Assembly (NCBI GenBank): GCA_015143295.1
Contig: CM026563.1
Coordinates: forward strand, 4,464,001-4,528,000
Origin: Tetracentron sinense
Taxonomy: Eukaryota > Streptophyta > Magnoliopsida > Trochodendrales > Trochodendraceae
Reading direction: 5' to 3'
Length of the DNA: 64,000 bases
Shown: in pieces, positions 49,701-58,550 of the stretch
Numbering within the stretch: position 1 is the stretch's first letter
Layout: each line of letters starts with the position of its first letter
Notes under the pieces: model-generated
What the model saw: the letters and a program-made list of their open reading frames with translations, nothing else
Databases searched by the model: none
What the model was told of the DNA's origin: nothing
Translations under genes and position numbers: made by a program

Positions 49701-52700
49701 ATTCTTAAACGTGTGGAGCCGGTATGCTTTCCTGAACTCCGTTCTCGCTTATTGATTCATGAACAACGACACACACAATTCCATTCGCCATCTGATGATA
49801 CAGCCCCTCACCTAGCTTTCTTTGCCTCTCGAATCTTGTCCTCAAGATCAACCACAGAACCAGTGTGGTCAAGGTCCAGGTCATGGCCATCCCTCTTAAA
49901 ATCATCGCCCCCGAAACCATGGCTGCAACACCAATGGAGAGCCCAATCAATCTCATCAGCATAACCGGTCCCCACCACGGCCACACTTCAACGATCCTTG
50001 TCAAATCTATGCATGTCAAGGACATATGACATCTCATTGTTATTTCCAATACCATGACTAGCCCCTACACAAGTCATTCGCTGCCATGAGCATGTCTGAC
50101 GTTTCAAATCCTAAGTGGTATCCTGACACTACCAAGTTAGGGTTCGAGAATTATTCATCTAGGGAAAAGTTAGAAAAAAATCAGCAAAAATCAGAAAAAT
50201 CATAAACAAATCGGGAAAATTTTGTGTAAAAAATGAAATAAATATAAAATAAGATTACTCATTATGAAAATTATAAAAAAATATATTTCATATATTAGAT
50301 ATTTATTTGGGACTTTTCCAAAACGTCAGAATAATTCGTGTTTAATTCGCGATTTTTTGAATAAGTCGCTATTTTTTCCAAAACTCATGAATACTTAGAG
50401 ATTTAATTATTCGACGAAAAAGTCAGGTATTTATTCAGGATTTAAAAAAAAAAAACGGAGAACTTGGTAACTATGACTGGGGCTACCAGTCATATGACCA
50501 GCGATCCGATTTCTCTTCACCAATCAACCGAATACCATGGTAATGATTCGGTGATGGTGGGTAATGGTCAGGGACTCCCTATCTCTTACATTGGTAAAAC
50601 CTTACTCTGTACTCCTACAGCTTCATTTCTATTCAAGGATATTTTACTTGTGCCTATTATTAAGAAGAATCTGCTCTTAGCTGCAAAATTAACAAAGGGT
50701 AATAATTGTTGTTTCATTTTTTACCCATGGAGATTTGAAATCAAGGACTTGCAGACCAGAAATCATCCTTCTGAAAGGGCCAACTGATGGAGCTCTCTAC
50801 CTCATTCCCCAACACAATTTGGCGGCACATTCAGTTTTTTTGGGGAGCACTACTTCTTTGGAAACATGGCATAGGCGATTGGGGCACATGCCCTTGGCGA
50901 TTCTCTCCAATCTTATTTCCAATAATTGTCCACCTCCTGTTCCTAGACATAATTTCAAGAATTTTAGTTCCATTGATTGTCATTTGACAAAGAGCAATAG
51001 ACTTACCTCTTTTGGATGTTGAGCATAAGACTACATCTCCTTCAGATCTCATTCACAGCGATGTTTGGAGACCATCGCCTGAATTTTATGTTTATGGATC
51101 CCATTACTACATTATTTTTGTGGATGATTTCACACGATTCACTTGGTTTTTTCCCTATATGCCCCAACAGAATGGGCTAGCCGAGAGGAAACACCGACAT
51201 CTTGATGAGAGAAGGAATACACTATTGCACCATAGCAGCCTACCAAAACAATTTTTTGTTTCGGTAGGATGCCTTCAACATGTCCTGTTTTTTATCAATC
51301 AAATGGCGACTAAGGTTATGGAAGGCACTACTCCGAATGAAAAGCTCTCTGGGCACAAGCCAGATTACGGGTTTTTACACACTTTTGGATGTGAATGTTT
51401 CCTGTTTATTGGTGCGACATGAGTAAACAAACTTTCCCCTAAGTCCACTCATTGTGTTTTCCTCAGTTACAGTGGCTCACATAAAGGCTATATGTGTGTC
51501 GAGCTCTCCACAAATCAGATTATCAATTCTCGCCATGTGCTGTTTAACAAAACTTCATTTCCCTTTGCTACTATATGCAGGCCTTCTTCGTCATTGCCGG
51601 CTTCTACACCAACAACAACAGCTATACTTCAAGGTGACATTGGCTCATTCTTTCAAGCTCCACCTGTGCAACCTATTGCAGTCACGCCCAATCATCTCTC
51701 ACCACACTCATTGGCTGCGCCTGCACCTCCATTCACTCCACCTATTGTCTTGGATGCTGCCCCGACCACACATGCCCACCATTATTGGCTGCTGCGCCTT
51801 CTGTTGATCCCTTCCCACAAGATGCGCCAAGTTCTATACTAGCCACAATGCATGCACCTCACTTATATGCTACCGTGGCTCCTGCACCAGCTTTGAATGC
51901 TACAAGGCCCAACAAGTAAAATACTCCTCCAACCAATCTTGTGGTTGATATTCCACCACATCCAAATGATGCTCCTTCTGCACTACTACCAGCTTCTACT
52001 CATCACTATAACACTCGCTCCAAAGATGGCACCACCAAACCGACTGCAACACAGCACCCATTCCAATTGCATTTACAGCTAATTTACAATGCAACACTGT
52101 TGAACCGAGTTGTTAGCCTGTTACACTCAAGCATCTAAACACCCTATTTGGCGAGCAACTATGGCTGAGGAATTTGATGCTCTTGTCCAGAACCATAAAT
52201 GGACCCCTTTTTTTCTTTTTTTAAGGGAAGCCACACAGAGGGGGAGGGGGCTCTGGCGGCCCCCTACCAGTTTATTAATTTGAAAAAAGCAAAGTGTGGG
52301 GGGGGGGGCCATAAAACCTAAACCCCATAAGAGACCAATGATGAAAGTCTGAGATTGAAAAAACCAAACTTGTCAGTCCACAAAATACTTTTAATCATAA
52401 TAGGCAACTCTCCAGCGTCCCTAAAAACATGGTTAATTGAATTATTGCACGCCTCTTTCGATAAAAAAATCTGCACACTGGTTATTTTCTTTGAAAACAT
52501 GATTGAAAATCATATTACATTTTGTTATCAAATGAACAATGTACTTTCTCCAATACCAAACTGTCCGAGGAGATGTTCCTATCCCATTAATGGCATCAAT
52601 CATGACTTTCGAGTCACTCTCAACTAAAATATTCTGAAGGCCCAAGTTATCACAGAACTTGCAACCATCATAGATAGCTCTGATTTCCGCCCCATTGTTA

Positions 52701-55700
52701 GACCCAACTCCATAGGAAGATTGGAAAGCCAAAACCATAGAACCATTAGCATCTCAAATAATACCTCCACCTCCACTTGCCCCTGGATTATCACTAGATG
52801 CACCATCTGTATTTAATTTAAACCATCCCGGCGAAGGAGAAATCCATCTAGAAATAATTGGACTCTTTAAGTTTAGGACTGAAGTAATTGATATTAAAAG
52901 CTTGACTAAGATCCTTTTCTCTTTGAGAAGGCCAATGCTTAAAATTCCAATAGATAGAGGTATTTTTAATCCACTCAATTATTCTATTGAAAAGAACCTG
53001 AATTGGTATGCGATAATTATCAAACCTGGAAGAATTTTGTATAACCAAATCTTCCAGCAGACAATACCTGGAAAACCGTCCCATCTTCCTCCAATTATAA
53101 AACCGCATTAGACAGGTTTGAATAGAATCACAATCATGAATTGGCACTTGAAGCATCGATCCCACCATAACCCAAAACTTTTTTCCCCAGATCACTTTGA
53201 CAAAATAAATGAGATAAAGATTCTGTAAAGGGATTCCTGCAGCATTCACATTTACTAGCAATGGCAATATTTTTCTTTTGGACATTTCCATCAACAAATA
53301 TTGAATTGAAGAAGATTTTCCAAAGAAAAATATAGGGAACAGATTTATCCGAAACTGAAACCGCCCAAGGAACCTTCTGATGATCATCCCGTAAAATATT
53401 CCAACAAGAACGGATGGTGAACTTACTAGACCTCTCGAGGGTCCAAGTAACTCTATCCTCGAATGATGATACCGAGATGTTGCTATTCATGATAACATCA
53501 TAATCCTCAAGATTGAGCTAATCTGAGAGGTTACTCAAATTCCGCTGCCCATTCACAAAAACATCACTGATGGATGGGAAGTAATCCGGATAGGCCACCA
53601 CCGAATCAATCAATGGTTTATTAGTAGACCCGATGTCAAACAAAAAAATTGTAATTTTGTTGCTACCAATAAGCCATTTGCAATGTTCAATGGTGAATTT
53701 TACCCATACAGCCCTATCTCTCCAAATTTTAGATCCTCTGCTATATAAATCCATCATTCAAGGATGATTACTCGCAAATATTTACTCTTAAAATATTGGC
53801 TCCTTAAATTGTTTTCATTAATAATTTTCCGAGTCATTTCATTCAAAACGCATATACAATATCCCATATACTTCTTACCAAGCCCACCTTCTTCCCTAGG
53901 TCTAGTAATTTTAGACCAGTCAACCCAATGAGTCCGATGATTGCCATCACTGTTTTTCCAGAAAAAACAATGAGAATATGCTACCGATTCTTCTAATTAC
54001 ACCTTTTGGAAATTTTGTTCCCATAATGGAGTATATCAGCAAAGAAGATAGAACGTACTTTAAAAGAATTAATTTGCCTCCCATCGATAACAATTCCCCT
54101 TGCCAACCTTCAACTCTACGATGAATTTTGCTAATAATAAAATCAAAATAAACAATCTCCATCCTACCTTGGTATAGAGGCACCCCAGATGTTTAAATGG
54201 TAAGGACCTTGGAGATATTCTAGAGACACCGATTGCCATATTCCGCGAAGCAATGGATCATTTCTCAGACATATAGCAGGAATTTTTATGGTTGTTGATA
54301 CGCTGCCCCAAAGCTTTCTCATAAGCTTCCAAAAATTTTAAGAGATTCAAAATTAATTTCTTTTGGCCATTACAAAAGATCATAGTATCAATCAACAAAT
54401 AAAATGTGGGATATACATGGACCCATGGGCGGAGCCACATGGGGCCCAGGGGGGGCTGAAGCCCCTCCTGAAATTTTGAAAAATACTTTTTTTTTCCCTG
54501 TTGTAGTAATAGTGGTGGAGCTTTGGAGAGGGGTGGAGCCGGGGGACGGGGGCTATAGCCCCCCCTAAACTTCTGAGGAAAAATATATTCCCTACAAACA
54601 AACACAAATAGATGAGATGCCAATGAACTTGCCCTCAAAAAAAAAATCGGGGCTACGCCCCCAAACCCCCATTGTTAGCCCCCTTGCAAGAGAATCCTGG
54701 CTCCACCCCTGCATGGACCCATAGTTAGAGTTAGTGAGTTACCAAACCAAGAAACGAAAGGAGACACAAGAAGCGAGGCTCAAAAATCCTTAGGAAATGG
54801 AAAGCGAGAAATAGATATAGGTGTCTCATTCCCATTTTATTAGGATGACTAATCATACCTTAAATTTTATATTACAAAAGATATTTGTGGAAAAGTAGGT
54901 GTCATACAGCCTTAAGTTTCACTCCAACGATACTTGCTTAGTATCTATGTCATAAACTTTAGACTTAGGTCTATCCAATTACTTCCTTAATATATAGCCT
55001 CATTTGACCACTAAATGAGACCTAATGGAAGCGAGCAGAAGCGAGTTTAGGAAACGAGCTTCCCACCTTGTACATAAATTCCTTGCAACTATGCATGGAC
55101 CTTAGTCCCATACCATCCTGGCATGAATATTGTTGGGTGTAAGTGGGTATACAATATCAAGAGGCAGGCAAATGGTAGCATTGAGTGTTACAAAGCTCGT
55201 TTGGTTTCAAAGGGTTTCAATCGACAACAAGATATCAACTTTGATGAGACTTTCTCATCAGTAGTTAAACCCACAATTATCTGTCTCATTTTATCCATTG
55301 CGGTTTCGAAGAGATGGTATGTTCATCAACTTGATGTCAAGAATACTTTTTTTATGGCATTCTCCACAAAGAAGTGTACATGGCTCAGCCTCCCGAGTTC
55401 TCCTCTCCTAATCACTCTCACCATGTCTGCAAACTCAAAAGGCTTCATACAGTCTCAAACAAGCTCCCCGAGCTTGGTTCACTCGATTCAACTCATTCTT
55501 GTTGGAATATGGCTTTCGTTGTATTCATTCGGATTCGTCGATGTTTATTTACCACATAGCTCCTATGGAACCATTATTCATTCTTGTTGGAATATGGCTT
55601 TCGTTGTATTCATTCGGATTCGTCAATGTTTATTTGCCACATAGCTCCTGTGGAACCATTATCCTTCTGCTTTACGTGGATGTTATTCTACGTACTGAGT

Positions 55701-57547
55701 GATAGGAATGATCTACTACAGGCCTTCACTTCTCGTCTTAAGTGCAATTTTTCGATGACTGACTTAGGTGAGCTTCACTCCTTGGCATCGAAGCTTCTCG
55801 CAATGCAGATGGTATGCAACTCACTCAAACAAAATACTCAATCTTTTGGAGAAATCTGACATGATTGGTGCTAAGCCCTGCACCACACCTATCACCGTTG
55901 GATCCAAACTCTCTTTGCATGATAGTGATCCTCTGTTGGATCCAACTGCGTATTGTCGCATTATTGGCGCCTTGTAATATTTAACTCTCACCCGGCTTAC
56001 TGTCGCATTGTTGGGGCCTTGCAATTTTTAAATCTCACATGGCATACACTATGAACCAAGTTTGTCAATTTATGCACCGACTTACTTCAACCCATTTCAC
56101 CGATGTTACAAGGATTCTCTGATACATTAAAGGTACAATTGATCATGGTTTAATGTTCCGACCTAATTCTTCACTGCAAATTTTGGGTTACTCTGATGCT
56201 GATTGAGCTAGGTGCCCTGATAACCGTCGTTGAACGATTGGATTCTGTTTTTTCCTTGGTCCAAATCTGATATCATAGAGTACTAAAAAGCAGCCTAAAG
56301 TTTCTCGCTCCAGTGCCTAGGCGGAATACCGAGCTATTGCAATGGCTACTACTAAAATCCTTTGGATTGGTTATATTCTTCGCAACGTTGGTATGTCACC
56401 TCCACTTCCATCTCACCTCTTATTTGACAACATTAGTGTCACTTATATGGTAGCTAATCCAATTCTACATGCTAGCACAAAACACGTTGAAATAGGCCAT
56501 TTCGTGCGTGAACAAGTCATGAAAGGTGTAATGCACATTTCTTCCGTCCCCACCAAAGATCAAGTTGCTGACATATTTACAAAGGGGCTATTCTGGCCAC
56601 AATTCTGCTCACTAAATGCTAATCTGATGTTCTCCCCAACCTCTGATTGTAGGGGAGTATTAGCAGAAACCAATCAAGGACTAACATCATAGGATATCTA
56701 TCCTTGGATAGTTTCCTATATAGTTTAAATCTCTTTGAATTGAGAACTTCTCATTCTTATCTATTGTATAGCTGTATATCTCAAGATCTCCTTGTATCTT
56801 AGATATCTACCCACATTAAATGTACAAAGAAAAGCAACTCAAACGGTAAGCAATTGCTACCAAAACAATCCAGAAAACTCATAATATTATAAACCATAGT
56901 TAGAGTCCAACCTTTTATTTTTTGTCTCTTTTCAATTCCTAAACAGTTTTGATCTCTTAGACTCAAGCTCCGCTTAACTAACATTCAAAAATACATCCGT
57001 TGATTAGTTCCAGAATTCAAAAGAAACCGAGGCTCTTATTACCCCAGAAATGTTGCATTTACTGGTTAAAGAACAACAACTCTTGAGATACTGCATGACC
57101 TAAGCAACGTATAAGTGGAATCCCAACTTTGAAGTGAATATTCCTAATCCTAGAAGATTTTCTCCAATTTTCTTCTCTAAATTCCTCCAACCAATTCATC
57201 AAATGGAAATCAAAATAATCAAAAACTGAATTTATTTACCTGAGTACCAATTCTCGTGAAACCTAACAATAACTTCCAACAACAACAACCAAAAAAGTTG
57301 TAGCAGAATTTAACAGTATTGTATAACTGATGGAATCCAAAATAGCAAAACAGCAAATAACATGGGACAATAAAAGAAAAGAAAAGAAAACGTAGGGAAA
57401 AAAAAAACTATATAAAAAAACTGCAAGAACTTAGAACCAAAATGGAAGAAGAAAATGAAGTACAGACCTGCAGAGATCGTCGAGGAGTTCTTGAGGAGGA
57501 AGAACGTTTTTCTTTGGAGCACTTGGAGATCGATGGAGGCTTGCCAT
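34137..57547 (-). CDS. DCP2: mRNA-decapping enzyme DCP2
   Basis: Eight exons on the minus strand: 57547-57468, 45979-45828, 45403-45276, 43039-42941, 35915-35763, 35258-35158, 35071-35004, 34318-34137. Joined they total 963 nt, 320 aa, with GT-AG borders and intact frame. The N-terminal Dcp2 box A ([10 protein letters not shown], then [18 protein letters not shown]) is followed by the Nudix domain. The Nudix box (residues about 138-160) reads [20 protein letters not shown] then TGF, matching GX5EX7REUXEEXGU; it spans the exon 4/5 border. The C-terminus (GKSFRSFRF...ILQAME) is typical of plant DCP2. The enzyme hydrolyses the m7GpppN cap in P-bodies with DCP1 and VARICOSE. Shorter than the 373 aa Arabidopsis protein, mainly after the Nudix domain. 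The 23.4 kb span is due to transposons in introns 1 and 4. Confidence 0.93.
35004..35071 (-). CDS. DCP2: DCP2 exon 7
   Basis: It follows ATGCAG and encodes [20 protein letters not shown]. Donor GTTTCT. Confidence 0.87.
35158..35258 (-). CDS. DCP2: DCP2 exon 6
   Basis: It follows GACAG and encodes [15 protein letters not shown] to [11 protein letters not shown]. Donor GTGAGT. Confidence 0.92.
35763..35915 (-). CDS. DCP2: DCP2 exon 5 (second part of the Nudix box)
   Basis: It follows CTGCAG and encodes [13 protein letters not shown], then [20 protein letters not shown] and PQTKKEIS. The catalytic EE pair is here. Donor GTATGT. Confidence 0.93.
36157..37015 (-). mobile_element. TRIM-like LTR element, minus orientation
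   Basis: Two similar LTRs of about 210 bp lie at 36157-36368 and 36806-37015 (shared GGTTAGATAATCTTT and CATAGGGTTTATAT blocks). Read on the minus strand, TGGTTTCAAAGTAGG next to the inner LTR end resembles the initiator-Met primer site, and GGGAGGGTATTA before the other LTR is a polypurine tract. The internal region is about 430 bp and codes for nothing, so it is non-autonomous. Confidence 0.65.
36996..38390 (+). mobile_element. TRIM-like LTR element, plus orientation
   Basis: Direct repeats of about 240 bp (about 36998-37243 and 38150-38389) share CATAAAGTCTATCTT, GATTAGCATCAATCAA and TTGTAAATCATCCAAGTCTA. TGGTATTTCTG follows the first, like an initiator-Met primer site. It is the same family as the minus element beside it: both internal regions share GGTGGGCGGCA...TGCCCGT. 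The internal region of about 900 bp includes a GGCCCAT repeat array (37718-37995) and no coding frame. Confidence 0.65.
37718..37995. repeat. Degenerate GGCCCATNGAGGC array
   Basis: About twelve imperfect units such as GGCCCATGAGGTC, GGCCCATGGAGGCCCAG and GGCCCATTAGAGGCCCA, spaced about 20-25 bp. GGCCCA/TGGGCC is also the plant site II core. It lies inside the TRIM-like element; the frame on the minus strand reflects the repeat. Confidence 0.6.
38400..38500. repeat. CGATAT repeat fragment
   Basis: ATGTCGATATCGCTCAACAT and GATATATCGCAAGATATATC belong to the repeat type of 39895-40060. Confidence 0.4.
39895..40060. repeat. CGATATATC palindromic tandem repeat
   Basis: Repeated CCGATATCGCCGATATATC units of about 19 bp, self-complementary. 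Overlapping frames on both strands (39836-40250) are products of this symmetry, not genes. Confidence 0.75.
41085..41300 (+). pseudogene. LINE ORF1 (DUF4283-like) fragment
   Basis: The frame [12 protein letters not shown]...[16 protein letters not shown] resembles the W-x-R-L-P-x-L-P-L-x-x-W core of plant LINE/retroelement ORF1 proteins. The rest of the element is not recognisable. Tentative. Confidence 0.4.
42941..43039 (-). CDS. DCP2: DCP2 exon 4 (first part of the Nudix box)
   Basis: It follows TTGCAG and encodes [19 protein letters not shown] to CAIRE. WGFPRG stands where WSFPRG is usual. Donor GTAATA splits the Nudix box from exon 5. Confidence 0.92.
43803..44328 (-). mobile_element. 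Non-autonomous Helitron 4 (526 bp)
   Basis: On the minus strand it starts TCTACTACTGTAATATAAAG after an A and ends in hairpin CCCTGCATTGCACGGGG, then TCTCTACTAG followed by T. The interior has a tandem pair of about 80 bp (GATAGTGGGTCCCAAA at about 44108 and 44187). A different family from Helitrons 1-3. Confidence 0.8.
44961..45070. repeat. Perfect 55-bp tandem duplication
   Basis: 44961-45015 is repeated at 45016-45070, starting CAGCTTAATAGCTTAGGATG, with a difference only at the end. It is a recent local duplication in DCP2 intron 3. Confidence 0.9.
45276..45403 (-). CDS. DCP2: DCP2 exon 3
   Basis: It follows TTATAG and encodes [19 protein letters not shown] and the first Nudix strand [16 protein letters not shown]. 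Donor GTAAGC, phase 0. Confidence 0.92.
45828..45979 (-). CDS. DCP2: DCP2 exon 2
   Basis: It follows CTGCAG, completes the Ser codon and encodes the core of box A ([18 protein letters not shown]). It ends after the A of a Met codon, before GTATCC. Confidence 0.92.
46947..47110 (+). repeat. 82-bp tandem duplication in a LINE fragment
   Basis: ATTTGGTTGAGTGGGAATCT starts at 46947 and again at 47029. Confidence 0.85.
47080..48060 (+). pseudogene. LINE reverse-transcriptase 3' fragment
   Basis: Broken frames give [19 protein letters not shown] near 47101, a zinc-knuckle region with CFLCCESK...MVDHLLLQC near 47692-47742, and the terminal [13 protein letters not shown] frame at 47848-48054. This is the C-terminal end of a plant non-LTR retrotransposon polyprotein. 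Multiple stops and shifts; 5' part missing. Confidence 0.75.
48865..49107 (+). repeat. Copia 5' LTR
   Basis: It begins TACTAGCAG and ends AATATTTTA; the usual TG...CA ends have become TA...TA. It is followed directly by the primer site. Confidence 0.85.
49147..49964 (+). pseudogene. Copia gag (UBN2-like) remnant
   Basis: The first frame ends at 49386 (contains [15 protein letters not shown]); the next covers [20 protein letters not shown] and [15 protein letters not shown]. These are Gag motifs of copia elements. A stop follows the first part. A degraded C-rich knuckle ([14 protein letters not shown]) lies near 49993-50035. Confidence 0.8.
50092..50790 (+). pseudogene. Copia protease remnant, interrupted
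   Basis: The text KWYPDT (to 50130) and [10 protein letters not shown] (from 50476) are the two sides of the aspartic-protease active site. A 338-bp insertion separates them. Downstream [13 protein letters not shown] and [10 protein letters not shown] fit the family. Confidence 0.8.
50131..50468. mobile_element. MITE inside the copia protease
   Basis: The ends ACCAAGTT and AACTTGGT form an 8-bp inverted repeat. The flanks CTGACACT and CTATGACT are an imperfect 8-bp duplication of the GACACTGGGG-type protease site. AT-rich and non-coding. Confidence 0.65.
50791..51422 (+). pseudogene. Copia integrase remnant with internal deletion
   Basis: WHRRLGHMP (zinc-binding start), then IHSDVW and [13 protein letters not shown], run straight into [13 protein letters not shown]. 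About 80 residues of the catalytic core, including the second catalytic Asp, are missing. The HHCC knuckle has lost one Cys (SSIDCHLTK). Confidence 0.8.
51423..52205 (+). pseudogene. Copia linker and start of reverse transcriptase
   Basis: Frames contain [22 protein letters not shown] and [20 protein letters not shown], then KWT at the insertion point. Several stops. Confidence 0.75.
52206..54415 (-). mobile_element. LINE inserted in the copia RT
   Basis: Minus orientation, with its A-rich tail at the left end (T-rich on the plus strand, 52206-52223). From tail inwards: RNase H ([15 protein letters not shown] and [20 protein letters not shown]), zinc-binding RT end ([18 protein letters not shown]), [20 protein letters not shown] and the RT palm ([13 protein letters not shown] where FADD would be). 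Frames are broken and the 5' half is missing. Same direction as DCP2. Confidence 0.85.
54424..54711. mobile_element. hAT MITE of the GGGCGGAGCC family
   Basis: It starts CATGGGCGGAGCCACAT and ends TGGCTCCACCCCTG; perfect 8-bp flanks CATGGACC (54416-54423 and 54712-54719). Ends resemble the element at 18195. Confidence 0.8.
54720..55093. mobile_element. Small hAT-like element
   Basis: The ends CATAGTT and AACTATG form a 7-bp inverted repeat. It is flanked by CATGGACC (54712-54719 and 55094-55101). 374 bp, non-coding. Its right flank rejoins the copia sequence at TTAGTCCCA. Confidence 0.6.
55102..56150 (+). pseudogene. Copia reverse transcriptase remnant
   Basis: [17 protein letters not shown] and QLDVKN are clear; the catalytic YVDD box reads YVDV at about 55672. 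An 85-bp tandem duplication (starting 55494 and 55579) and frameshifts break the palm. Confidence 0.8.
56190..56650 (+). pseudogene. Copia RNase H remnant and polypurine tract
   Basis: [31 protein letters not shown] and [10 protein letters not shown]...ADIFTKGL fit copia RNase H with in-frame stops. AGGGGAG at 56651-56657 is the polypurine tract next to the 3' LTR. Confidence 0.8.
56658..56891 (+). repeat. Copia 3' LTR
   Basis: It starts TATTAGCAG and ends AATATTATA; it lacks 8 bp present in the 5' copy. Confidence 0.85.
57468..57547 (-). CDS. DCP2: DCP2 exon 1
   Basis: ATG at 57547-57545 opens [20 protein letters not shown] and runs to LLDDLC plus two bases of a Ser codon. Donor GTCTGT. 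Confidence 0.9.
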
Positions 57548-57660
57548 GGCTTCCAAATTGCAGAGAACGTCCCAGTTGAGTTCGGAAACCTGAAACCCTA
57601 ATTTTAGATATATTTCATGGAAAGAACGGAGTCCTCGATAGTCGAAATGGCAAATTTTCT
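57548..57660 (-). promoter_or_regulatory. DCP2 leader/promoter with telo-box
   Basis: AAACCCTAA (57592-57600) is a telo-box motif, common in promoters of plant RNA and translation genes. A four-codon upstream ORF lies at 57618-57604 (minus). No clear TATA box. Start site unknown. Confidence 0.4.
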
Positions 57661-57924
57661 CAAGTTGCCGGGAAAGACTTGGTGCGGCTCTTCAAACTGC
57701 CTTCAGTAGCATAGCAGAAGGCAATGAGGTGGCAACTGCTAAAGTACGCCTGGTATGTAATATCACAATACTTTAGGATGTTTGGATTCAGGGTTAGGTT
57801 AGCACCTTTTAACATCTTGTTTGGCAAGCAGTTTGAGTTGGCTTCCGCTCAGCCGCTCTTCTTTCACGTTTCCGGTCTGCTTTCCTCTAGTCTTTTCTTC
57901 AGTTTTTTTCTTCAATTGTTTTAG

Positions 57925-58135
57925 TAAATATGGGTATCCTAGGCTAATCTCACACTAGTCTCACGTAATGTATAGGTAAACCCTCAACTCATATATACGA
58001 TATTAAGAGGAGCTTAGATCCGATCTCGAGACCTCCAGCTTTACGATTGATCAGAGCCCAAATTCAATCTCAAGACCTTCGAGTTTATAGTTCATCCTTT
58101 GACCACTAGGCTACACCCCCGAGGGTTGGTGGCTT
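57925..58135 (-). mobile_element. tRNA-derived SINE, copy 2
   Basis: Read on the minus strand: GGGTGTAGCCTAGTGGTCAA (A box), then TTGAGATTGAATTTGG (weak B box), body, and CCTAGGATACCCATATTTAC before an A-rich end. It aligns with 13896-14101. Confidence 0.6.
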
Positions 58136-58174
58136 TCAACTTTTGTGATAAACAATCATAAAAATTATCCTTAA

Positions 58175-58546
58175 GGGTGCGTTTGGAATTATGGAATTGA
58201 AGAACAAAATTGTCAATTCCATGAGACAATTCTAATTTCATCGTTTGGTACACATTATAAATAGGGTGGAATTAAGATTTTCTAATTCCATAGATAATTC
58301 AAGCAGTGATTTTAAAGACAAATTTATGAGATTCAATTCCAAAGTAAAGTGGTCTTATTTGACAAATTCACGCTGCTGTGGAATTTAAAAACAAAAAAGA
58401 AGCCTGATGGTTTCATTTCTTTAGGAATTTAATAGTGCATCCAAACGATAGAATTTTGAATTTCGTGGAATTTAATTCAGTATGTTTTAATTTCATAAAA
58501 TTCAATTCTTTAGCTCAATTTCAATTCCATAAATCCAAACGCACCC
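58175..58546. mobile_element. Tourist-like MITE (372 bp)
   Basis: The ends GGGTGCGTTTGGAATTATGG and ATCCAAACGCACCC are inverted repeats, flanked by TAA (58172-58174 and 58547-58549). The TAA target and end fit PIF/Harbinger MITEs. Confidence 0.8.
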
Positions 58547-58550
58547 TAAA

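Larger units (their letters stand above)
48865..56891 (+). mobile_element. Ty1/copia retrotransposon, degenerate, with nested inserts
   Basis: The LTRs are at 48865-49107 and 56658-56891, about 94% alike by eye. Five-bp flanks AACCT/AACCA are a near-perfect target duplication. Primer site TGATATCAGAGCC (49108-49120) fits initiator-Met tRNA. Order gag, protease, integrase, reverse transcriptase, RNase H is the copia order. The coding region is broken by stops and deletions, by a small element in the protease (50131-50468) and by a block of nested elements in the reverse transcriptase (52206-55093). It lies antisense in DCP2 intron 1. Confidence 0.9.
45980..57467 (-). other. DCP2 intron 1 (11.5 kb)
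   Basis: It is swollen by a LINE fragment (47000-48060, plus) and a full-length but dead copia element (48865-56891, plus, antisense to DCP2) with its own nested insertions. The first 500 bp after exon 1 and about 1 kb before exon 2 look free of coding elements. Confidence 0.85.

Noticed and set aside
49472..50055. Minus-strand frames across the copia gag
   Set aside because: The plus-strand frames carry clear Gag motifs; these are shadows.
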